Assembly (NCBI GenBank): GCA_024280675.1
Contig: JAJRPT010000049.1
Span: 1 to 21,585, forward strand
Length of the DNA stretch: 21,585 bases
From: Bacteroidota bacterium
GTDB lineage: Bacteria; Bacteroidota; Ignavibacteria; Kapaibacteriales; UBA2268
Direction of reading: 5' to 3'
A program made the position numbers and the translations under genes. This document shows positions 1-6,443 of this stretch, piece by piece. Position 1 is the first letter of the stretch; every line of letters starts with the position of its first letter. Below the pieces are notes generated by a model, which saw nothing but the letters and a program-made list of their open reading frames with translations, was not told where the DNA came from and made no database searches.

Positions 1-2319
1 ACTTACAGACAAGGCATCTGTACCTGGATCAGAAGAAATATCGACCGTACCAAACACATCGAGTGCTTTATCAGTACCATTACCAGATACCACAAGAGCA
101 GTGGTAGAACCATCATTCATAATATTTACAACTGTTGCAGCTCCAGCATCTCCTAGAGTAGTGTTTACTGCGACAGTCAAGTCTGCACCCATCTCCACAT
201 CACCACCTAATGTTGAAGTACCAGCAACGGTCAAATCTCCAGTTAAATCTAGGTCTGTCAATGTAGTAGAGGAAGACCAAGCAACATTTCCAGCACCGTC
301 AGCCACGATTATTTGACCAGCAGTAGCTGCAGTTGCGTCAATTTCGATTGGCGTGCCAGCTTGACCATTTCCAGTAATTAGTCCACTTGTGTTTACAACT
401 GGAACACCCCAAACAACATCACCATTGATATCAGTAGTAAGTGAAGTTTGATTTCCACCTGGAGCTATATCAACCGTTCCGATTGTAGCGTCTAATATTT
501 CAGTAGTAGTTACAACACCCATATTAAGTTGCAAATCTAGGTCATCAGACATTGCACCAGAAATAGCAATATCTGAAGCTAATGCCTCATCTACAAGAAT
601 ATTTACTGTTGAACTGGAAGTCAAACGACCGTCTTCGTCTACTGTATAAACAGATACAGAGTTTGCATCACCATAATCACCAGCAGTTACACCGCTAGAG
701 GCAATCTCATTAGCTCCAACTACATCAGCTTCGATTTGAAGATCTAATATGTCTGATGTTGCACCAGAGATGTCAATATCGGAAGCAGCTTGATCATTTA
801 TTAATATATCAACATTCCCGCTTGCAGTAAGTCTTCCATCTGCGTCTACTGTATATTGAGGAACTGAATTATTATCACCAAAAGTACCAACATTAGTTCC
901 TGTGGCAAGCAGTTCATTTGGTCCAACTGCGTCAGTTTTAATTTGCAAGTCAAGATTGTCAGAGCTAGCACCAGTGATTGTTATATCACTGGCAGCGTCA
1001 TCATCGATAATAATGCTTTCTTCATCTGCAAAAACTAAACGTCCATCTTCATCTACAGTAAAGACTGAGGATGTTGTTCCGTCTCCATAAGCACCAGCCA
1101 CTACGCCACTTGCTAAAATTTCATTAGCGGATACTACGTCTGTGTTAAGCTGTAAATCAAGGTCATCGGAGACGGCACCAGTGATAGCTACATCACTTAA
1201 AAGATTATTACTCACGAGTACATTCATTGTAGAGCTAGAAGTTATTCGGCCATCTTCGTTTACTGTGTACACTGGAATAGTGGTTGCGTTGCCATAACTG
1301 TCGGCACTCACACCAGTTTCGTCTAATTCAAAATCGCCTACTACATCTTCTCTTAGTTGAAGGTCTAACATGTCTGATTGAGTGCCTGTGATATCAACAT
1401 CACTTACGGCCGCATCGTCATTAATTGTAATATTCATGGTCGAGCTTGCAATTAATCTACCGTCTTCGTCTACTGTGTAGATGGCAGCCGTAGTTGCATT
1501 ACCATAAGAACCCGCAACAACACCTGTTTCGTTTAGTTGGAAGCTGGTGATTGCGTCTTCTACGATGTCTTGAGATTCGATAGTAGAGTCACGAATCTTG
1601 AGACTTGTTACGTTACTATCAGCAATTTTTGGAGTAGTAACCGCACCAACTGCAATAATTGGGAAAGGGAAAGTACCTGTCAAATCACCACCAGCTGGAC
1701 CAGTCGGAGGGACACGTACGTTTTCGTCAATCATATCTTGTGTGATTTTATTAGTCTTGAGAACTTCTAAAATTGAATCAGGATTCATTGTTGGGTTTGG
1801 ATAAGTTCCTTCCAAAACTCCACCAGCAGGACCCATTGGAAGAGCCATCACGCCATCAGCCAATTTGTCTTGTGTCACCGCATCGTCGGCAATCATTTCT
1901 GTGGTAATCGCCCCCAAAGAAACACGTGAGGCTTCGCCCGACATGTCTGAATAGAAAGCATAAGCAACACTAGCCAGCGGAACATAAGGACTAGCCTCAC
2001 CATCGCCAAACTTGAATACAATCCAAAGTGGTTGATTAAAATCAAAATCCAAAGGATTTTCCTCATCACCAATCATAAAGGAAAAATATCCACGGATGAT
2101 TGGTATACCACTATAAGTGTTTTGCCAGACTAGGTTAGCACCAGCGTCTGAACCCTCGTAAATCTGCACATCGATCTCCGCATCGGGATCATTTAATATT
2201 GGTTCGTCTTCGGAACCCAGAACATTACCTTGAATGTTCAGCATTTTAGGCATCTGTGCGTTCATCGACAGATTTAAGCCTAGCGTTAGCAATAAGACTA
2301 AAAGTATCGTCTTCTTCAT
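1..2319 (-). CDS. Large secreted tail-fibre-like repeat protein (partial, C-terminus beyond left edge)
   Basis: The minus-strand frame is open from an ATG at 2319 to base 1 (773 codons, no stop), so this is the N-terminal part of a longer protein. Residues 1-21 form a signal peptide (MKKT, a Leu-rich core, then NA|Q). Residues ~24-130 look like a beta-rich head (NIQGNVLGSEDEPI, later PLWIVFKFGDGEASPYVPLA). Two G-x-L-x-G-T-[YF]-P motifs follow near residues 166 and 209, of the kind found in phage tail-fibre and collar proteins. Residues 266-611 hold five tandem repeats. After these come fibre-like strings such as LTDLDLTGDLTVAGTSTLGG. The frame runs 49 bases behind a co-directional T9SS-cargo gene, so the two are probably co-transcribed. 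Proteins of this design often end in a trimerising or self-cleaving chaperone domain, but that part is outside the window. An extracellular or surface fibre is inferred; the binding target is unknown. Confidence 0.85.
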   Translation of the reverse strand, partial: MKKTILLVLLLTLGLNLSMNAQMPKMLNIQGNVLGSEDEPILNDPDAEIDVQIYEGSDAGANLVWQNTYSGIPIIRGYFSFMIGDEENPLDFDFNQPLWIVFKFGDGEASPYVPLASVAYAFYSDMSGEASRVSLGAITTEMIADDAVTQDKLADGVMALPMGPAGGVLEGTYPNPTMNPDSILEVLKTNKITQDMIDENVRVPPTGPAGGDLTGTFPFPIIAVGAVTTPKIADSNVTSLKIRDSTIESQDIVEDAITSFQLNETGVVAGSYGNATTAAIYTVDEDGRLIASSTMNITINDDAAVSDVDITGTQSDMLDLQLREDVVGDFELDETGVSADSYGNATTIPVYTVNEDGRITSSSTMNVLVSNNLLSDVAITGAVSDDLDLQLNTDVVSANEILASGVVAGAYGDGTTSSVFTVDEDGRLVFADEESIIIDDDAASDITITGASSDNLDLQIKTDAVGPNELLATGTNVGTFGDNNSVPQYTVDADGRLTASGNVDILINDQAASDIDISGATSDILDLQIEADVVGANEIASSGVTAGDYGDANSVSVYTVDEDGRLTSSSTVNILVDEALASDIAISGAMSDDLDLQLNMGVVTTTEILDATIGTVDIAPGGNQTSLTTDINGDVVWGVPVVNTSGLITGNGQAGTPIEIDATAATAGQIIVADGAGNVAWSSSTTLTDLDLTGDLTVAGTSTLGGDVEMGADLTVAVNTTLGDAGAATVVNIMNDGSTTALVVSGNGTDKALDVFGTVDISSDPGTDALSVS
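487..1524 (-). repeat. Five tandem 69-70-residue repeats inside the fibre-like protein
   Basis: In coding order the copies are 1524-1315 (70 codons), 1314-1108 (69), 1107-901 (69), 900-694 (69) and 693-487 (69). Each starts G-[VT]-x-[AV]-x-[SATD]-[YF]-G and carries a Y/F-T-V-[DN]-[EA]-D-G-R core about residue 16-23, an acidic segment about residues 34-42, the string S-D-[IV]-x-I-[TS]-G near residue 42-47, and D-L-Q near residue 55. The YG...TVDxDGR core is reminiscent of repeats in phage tail-fibre proteins. Protein conservation is strong, while the DNA copies differ at many third positions, so the array is not a fresh duplication. Confidence 0.85.
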
Positions 2320-2368
2320 TTGATGTAACTCCATTTTATTATAAAAATTATTTTTTGTTTCTAAACTA

Positions 2369-2950
2369 TTATTTATTGACAACCATTATATTACGAACTC
2401 TAATTTCATCGGAATTTCCACCTCCGCCAAAAGGTCTAACCTGTAGCTCATAAAGATAGGAACCAGTGCTAGCCATTAATCCATCGAGTTGATTTCCATC
2501 CCAAACAATTTGTTGCACACCCTCGCTCATGTATTGACCACCTAGACTTGCTACTTCTCTACCGTTTATGTCATAGATTTTAATGCTGACATAACTGTAA
2601 GAATCTAACTCAAATCTAATTGTTGTAGACGACCTAAAAGGGTTAGGATAGTTTGTAAGGGCGAAACCTTTACTATTATCTGTGTCGATTTCAATTCCTG
2701 TGTAGAAAGAATAAAAACCATCTGGCATCCAGTATCCAACATACAAATTGTCTATGTCATCCCCTTCTTCGCCAAAATCTCTATGCTCTCCAACTGCCAA
2801 CTGACCAATGGTTCCAGCAAAGACTGAATCTCCTTGGACGTAATGAAAGCCAGCACTCTGACCAACAGAGTATTTTATTATTTTGTACTGAGACAAACCA
2901 CTCAAACTCATAGTCGTCATCAGAACAATTATCGCTATTAAATTTCTCAT
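2369..2950 (-). CDS. Small secreted protein with T9SS C-terminal sorting domain
   Basis: The protein has 193 residues. An N-terminal signal peptide (MRNLIAIIVLMTTMSLSGLS|Q) is followed by a short Gly-rich region with SVGQ- and TIGQ-type motifs and the string LYVGYWMPDGFY, as seen in small Bacteroidota secreted proteins. The C-terminal ~80 residues are a classic type A sorting domain: NYPNPFRSSTTIRFEL, then IKIYDINGREV, then a GxYLYELQVR strand. This domain directs export through the T9SS and usually anchoring at the surface. There is no catalytic motif. It is the first gene of a minus-strand pair, 49 bases ahead of the fibre-like gene, behind a consensus promoter and a long leader. A partner or anchor role for the fibre is inference. 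Confidence 0.85.
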   Translation of the reverse strand: MRNLIAIIVLMTTMSLSGLSQYKIIKYSVGQSAGFHYVQGDSVFAGTIGQLAVGEHRDFGEEGDDIDNLYVGYWMPDGFYSFYTGIEIDTDNSKGFALTNYPNPFRSSTTIRFELDSYSYVSIKIYDINGREVASLGGQYMSEGVQQIVWDGNQLDGLMASTGSYLYELQVRPFGGGGNSDEIRVRNIMVVNK

Positions 2951-3188
2951 ACTTGTATACCTTTAAATTAATTTCCTTTAGTTTCTTACAATCTTTTTTA
3001 ATCGCTCCTGCAATCTTCATTACGCATGCTCACCCGCACACAACAGTTTATTTTAAAAACCGCACACCCTGAAGGCAAACTTAATACTATTTTATTTCTT
3101 TTAAAACTGTTTTCACCTAATTTTATCAACATTTTAATATTTATTAAATTTATACTTGCTTTTTAGAATGCAAATGATTTTTTTGTCA

Positions 3189-3221
3189 CAAATATAAATA
3201 TTATTTAGCTAAATTTACAAA
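3189..3221 (-). promoter_or_regulatory. Bacteroidota-type promoter for the T9SS protein and fibre-like gene
   Basis: On the minus strand TTTG (3221-3218) is followed after 21 bases by TATATTTG (3196-3189). This matches the Bacteroidota primary sigma consensus TTTG, 19-21 bases, TAnnTTTG with no mismatch. Transcription would start near 3182, leaving about 230 nt before the ATG at 2950. Confidence 0.65.
3203..3214. promoter_or_regulatory. Perfect 12-bp palindrome within the promoter spacer
   Basis: ATTTAGCTAAAT equals its own reverse complement. It lies between the -33 and -7 boxes of the minus-strand promoter, where a bound protein would block RNA polymerase. The region is AT-rich, so chance is not excluded. 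Confidence 0.35.
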
Positions 3222-3263
3222 AAATACACGTAAACATTCACACATTTTAAAATTCATACCGCC

Positions 3264-4649
3264 ATGTCATATCAATTCTTGTCCGAACACTCCGCAAAAA
3301 TATTCTCACTAATCAAAAAAGAACATAAGGTCTCTGCTGGCAACCTAATAACAGTTTACTTCAAAAATAATCACACCTTGGGTTCAAGAGACAGGAAAAT
3401 AATCTTCCACATTGTGTTTTTTTGGCTAAGGAACAAAGAACTAGTCAATTACATTCATAAGAAATTGATTTTAAAAGACTTAACAATAGATAAAGAGATT
3501 CTTGCTATGTTTATTTCTGTGTATAAATGGAAGAATATGCCCTTTTATTCACTAGCAAATAATTCAATTTATATGCCAGATAAATTATTAAAATCTTTTG
3601 AAATCAACTCAGATAAAATAAAAAAAGAACATTTAAAACTAGAATTATGTCTAGGACAAGTTTTTCTAAAAATCCAATCAGACCTAGAGCAAGTGTTAAA
3701 TAAACCTGACACTTTCGACAATTCCTGGTTGAACTTTATAGGTAAAATCTATTCAATACCATATTTTTTCCTCAGACAAATCATCAATAATAATTTAACG
3801 AATAGACAACTACTATTGTTATTGCAAAGTTTGACTATTCCAGCTCCACTTTCTCTACGTATAAATACTAATTTGTTTGAAATGTCTAAAATAATTGACG
3901 ACTTGAAAGAATGCACAATATTTTCCAAAGGCAGGCTGTCCCCTTGTGCTATCATCGGCTCACAAAAAGTCAATATAACTCAAACTGAAATTTATAAAAA
4001 TGGACAGATTGAGATCCAAGACGAGTCGAGCCAGATGCTGGCTTACTCCATCGAGCCAGAGGATGATTCTAAAATACTTGACGCTTGTGCGGGTGCCGGT
4101 GGGAAGACCTTGCACCTGGCCAGCCTCTATCCAAAATGTACAATTTGGGCAAGCGATAAGAATGCTAGAAAATTAAAAGAACTATCTAAGCGTGCTAAAA
4201 GATCAGATCTAAAAAATATTATAATAGTAGAAGATGTTGAGCAATTATTGAGCAAGAAACTTTTCTTTGATTATTTAATCATTGACTCACCATGCAGTGG
4301 CTCGGGTACAGTTCGCCGTTCACCCGAGCTGAAATACAAAATGAATAAATTTTCATTAAAGAATTATAATTCTCTTCAGAAAAAAATTATTAGACTTTAC
4401 AGTCCTTTATTAAAAGAAGGTGGTGAATTAATTTACTCTACTTGTTCATTATTTAAATCTGAGAATGAATGTATTTCTGATTGGGTAATTGAGAATTTGA
4501 ATTATTCGGCTTTGGCACTTCCAGAAATATTTAATGAGATAGAGCAATATGGTGCAAATACTAAATCAAACAGTGTCGTTATTTTCCCATTTCAATTCTC
4601 ATCGGATGGCTTTTTTATTTCGAGGCACAAGAAATTAAATATAAAATAG
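3264..4649 (+). CDS. rsmB: 16S rRNA m5C methyltransferase, RsmB/NOL1-NOP2-Sun family
   Basis: The 461-residue protein uses S-adenosylmethionine to methylate a cytosine at C5, in RsmB of E. coli C967 of 16S rRNA. Residues 1-~135 are helical and fit the NusB-like RNA-binding head of RsmB (SRDRKIIFHIVFFWLR). The catalytic half shows the IQDESSQ signature (251-257), SAM motif I DACAGAGGK (273-281), motif IV DSPCSGSG (341-348, Cys344) and motif VI YSTCS (391-395, Cys394). In this family the motif VI Cys is the nucleophile and the motif IV Cys helps release the product. Length fits RsmB (about 430 residues in E. coli). It ends 18 bases before the exonuclease gene and is probably co-transcribed with it. 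Another RNA position is possible, since NSUN paralogues look alike. Confidence 0.85.
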   Translation: MSYQFLSEHSAKIFSLIKKEHKVSAGNLITVYFKNNHTLGSRDRKIIFHIVFFWLRNKELVNYIHKKLILKDLTIDKEILAMFISVYKWKNMPFYSLANNSIYMPDKLLKSFEINSDKIKKEHLKLELCLGQVFLKIQSDLEQVLNKPDTFDNSWLNFIGKIYSIPYFFLRQIINNNLTNRQLLLLLQSLTIPAPLSLRINTNLFEMSKIIDDLKECTIFSKGRLSPCAIIGSQKVNITQTEIYKNGQIEIQDESSQMLAYSIEPEDDSKILDACAGAGGKTLHLASLYPKCTIWASDKNARKLKELSKRAKRSDLKNIIIVEDVEQLLSKKLFFDYLIIDSPCSGSGTVRRSPELKYKMNKFSLKNYNSLQKKIIRLYSPLLKEGGELIYSTCSLFKSENECISDWVIENLNYSALALPEIFNEIEQYGANTKSNSVVIFPFQFSSDGFFISRHKKLNIK

Positions 4650-4667
4650 TTAGTTTCGCACTCCATT

Positions 4668-6341
4668 ATGAAGACAATCTGGGAACAATCATATATAGTT
4701 ACCGATGTTGAGACAACGGGGCACAGTCCTTTTGAACATCGAATAAGCGAAATCGCCTGTGTTGTGGTCGAGGGTGGAGAGATTGTGCGTGAATATTCTA
4801 CATTGATTAACCCACACCAGACAATCCCGCCCTATATTGCGAACATGACTGGTATCAGTAATAAAATGGCAAGCAATGCCCCGGAGGAGAGTTCAATTTG
4901 TTCAATCATCGACGAGTTGCTCTCCAGAAGTAACGCCGTATTTTCGGCACACAATATTGAGTTTGACTGGTCATTTGCAAAGCAACTGCTCCAAAGAGGT
5001 GGGCTTCAACCTCCAGCCCTGCCAATGCTTTGCACATTGAAACTGGCAAGGAGGATGTTGCCAAGTGATTTGAAGAAGAACGTTGGGTCATTGTCCCAAT
5101 ACTTTAATATTCCTGTATCCAACCGCCACAGAGCCTTGGGAGACGCAAGAGCAACGGCTCAGATACTAATCGAACTAATGGAAATGGCCGAAGAAGATTT
5201 TGGCATCAAATATTTCCATGAACTAGAAAATTTCCAAAATAGTAAATCACAAGTTTTCAAAATTAAATCTGAGAATGTCTCAAAATTGAAAGAGATTTCT
5301 TTGGCTTTGCCCACTTCTTCTGGGATTTATAAATTTTTTGATAAAGATGAGAATATCATTTTTATTGGGAAATCAAAAAACCTTCGTGCTAAGGTCTCGA
5401 CTTATTTCTGTCCCAAAGGTACTAAATCAAAGAGACACCAAAATATTTCAAAATTAACTCAGCATATTGAAACACATGAAACTCAGTCCGAACTCGAGGC
5501 GATATTACTCGAAGCCGAATTAATTAAAGAACATAAACCGCACTTTAATAAATCTGTAAATAAAAAGAACCGCTATCCTTATATTAAAATTACAAATAGT
5601 GACGATTTTCCAAAATCAACAATTAGTTATGAGCAAAAAGAAGATGGAGCAAAATATTTTGGACCATTTTCTAATTCTTCTTTTGCCCAAGAGATACAGA
5701 AAATAATTAATAATAATTTCAGATTAATTAAATGTGATTTCGATAACCAGGCAAAAACTCCAAAGAAGTCTTGTATTTATAGAGAATTGGACAAGTGTGC
5801 GCTTCCTTGCGATGGTCCTGAACAAAAAGAGATTTACAAAGATGAGGTAACAAAGGTTGAACGTTTCTTGGGCGAAGTGTCCAAACAAATGGTTGGAGGT
5901 TTGGACTCCACTATATATAATTTCAATGCACTTTCAAAGAAATTAGATAATGTGCTTTCCCTGGGGAAAATATTTAGCAAGTCTATTCAAGCTCCTTTAT
6001 TAATTGAGAATAATAATTTAATTGTCATTTCCCCTGAGTCGAAACGTGAGCAAACCCTCGACATCTATTTTATAAAGCGTGGAGATTTTGTAAGTCATTT
6101 TAGAATCGGGAAATTTTCAGATATTGCTCGTATTAAAAGCGAGGTGGATGTGGTATTCAACAACAATAATAATATTTTTTCAAATGGGGGATCTGCCTCA
6201 AAAATAGAACGCCTGCAAATAGTAAGCTCTTGGATGAACAAGGAAAAAGAAAAGTGCAAGCTGGTCTACCATGATGAGAAAAAGAAAGGTGCTTATCTTG
6301 AAGAAGTTAGAAATGCTATACGCAATTTCCGATTTGCTTGA
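4668..6341 (+). CDS. DEDDh 3'-5' exonuclease fused to UvrC-like GIY-YIG nuclease module
   Basis: The protein has 557 residues in two modules. Residues 1-~175 are a DnaQ/PolC-epsilon-type exonuclease: motif I DVETTG (D13, E15), motif II HNIEFDW (D100) and motif III HRALGDA (H154, D159), all catalytic residues present. Residues ~205-300 are a GIY-YIG domain resembling the N-terminus of UvrC: GIY (Y221), NLR (R240), LLEAELIKEHKPHFN (E282, N294). The usual YIG Tyr is Phe (F232). Then follow four cysteines C356, C369, C377, C381 (CX12CX7CX3C), spaced almost like the iron-sulfur cysteines of UvrC. The UvrC C-terminal endonuclease and helix-hairpin-helix parts are absent. Exonuclease/UvrC-like fusions are known in bacteria, including mycobacteria and Bacteroidota, and are thought to act in DNA repair. 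The substrate here is not shown. Confidence 0.85.
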   Translation: MKTIWEQSYIVTDVETTGHSPFEHRISEIACVVVEGGEIVREYSTLINPHQTIPPYIANMTGISNKMASNAPEESSICSIIDELLSRSNAVFSAHNIEFDWSFAKQLLQRGGLQPPALPMLCTLKLARRMLPSDLKKNVGSLSQYFNIPVSNRHRALGDARATAQILIELMEMAEEDFGIKYFHELENFQNSKSQVFKIKSENVSKLKEISLALPTSSGIYKFFDKDENIIFIGKSKNLRAKVSTYFCPKGTKSKRHQNISKLTQHIETHETQSELEAILLEAELIKEHKPHFNKSVNKKNRYPYIKITNSDDFPKSTISYEQKEDGAKYFGPFSNSSFAQEIQKIINNNFRLIKCDFDNQAKTPKKSCIYRELDKCALPCDGPEQKEIYKDEVTKVERFLGEVSKQMVGGLDSTIYNFNALSKKLDNVLSLGKIFSKSIQAPLLIENNNLIVISPESKREQTLDIYFIKRGDFVSHFRIGKFSDIARIKSEVDVVFNNNNNIFSNGGSASKIERLQIVSSWMNKEKEKCKLVYHDEKKKGAYLEEVRNAIRNFRFA

Positions 6342-6347
6342 AAGACG

Positions 6348-6372
6348 TTTAATATTTTACTGAAATATTAAA
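6348..6372 (+). terminator. AT-only inverted repeat just after the exonuclease stop
   Basis: TTTAATATTT (6348-6357) and AAATATTAAA (6363-6372) form a perfect 10-bp stem with a 5-base loop, six bases after the stop codon. It lacks GC pairs and a following T run, so as a terminator it would be weak; mRNA 3'-end protection is an alternative. Confidence 0.35.
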
Positions 6373-6401
6373 GCCATATCTTCGTTCACATCCCCAAGCT
6401 A

Positions 6402-6434
6402 TCAAATTCATTTCAAATTTATTTCAAATTTATT
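6402..6434 (+). repeat. Three tandem 11-bp repeats before the TonB receptor start
   Basis: Copies are TCAAATTCATT (6402-6412), TCAAATTTATT (6413-6423) and TCAAATTTATT (6424-6434). The last ends nine bases before the ATG at 6444. The period is about one DNA helical turn. Confidence 0.8.
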
Positions 6435-6443
6435 AATTAAAAT

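Larger units (their letters stand above)
2951..3263. other. Divergent intergenic region: promoter and long leader of the minus-strand pair
   Basis: This is 313 AT-rich bases between divergent genes. It holds a good minus-strand promoter (3189-3221) with a palindrome in its spacer. The predicted leader, about 3182 down to 2951, includes two direct copies of CCGCACAC on the plus strand (3034-3041 and 3060-3067), 26 bases apart. I found no clear plus-strand promoter for the methyltransferase and no convincing small gene. Confidence 0.6.

Noticed and set aside
101..1090. Open frames on the plus strand across the left edge (for example 101-316, 902-1090)
   Set aside because: They are antisense to the fibre-like gene, whose minus-strand frame is open for 773 codons with signal peptide and repeats. 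The Ser/Thr/Val-rich translations are mirror images of its repeats.
487..1524. CRISPR array or non-coding satellite
   Set aside because: The repeats are 207-210 bases, contiguous, in one open frame, and conserved at protein rather than DNA level.
1..2319. Prophage tail region
   Set aside because: The fibre-like protein has a Sec signal peptide and its neighbours are T9SS cargo and housekeeping genes; no capsid, terminase, integrase or holin was seen. The left side is outside the window, so this is not absolute.
2781..3020. 79-codon minus-strand frame overlapping the T9SS protein start
   Set aside because: It overlaps the well-supported 2369-2950 gene in another frame and has no signal or domain.
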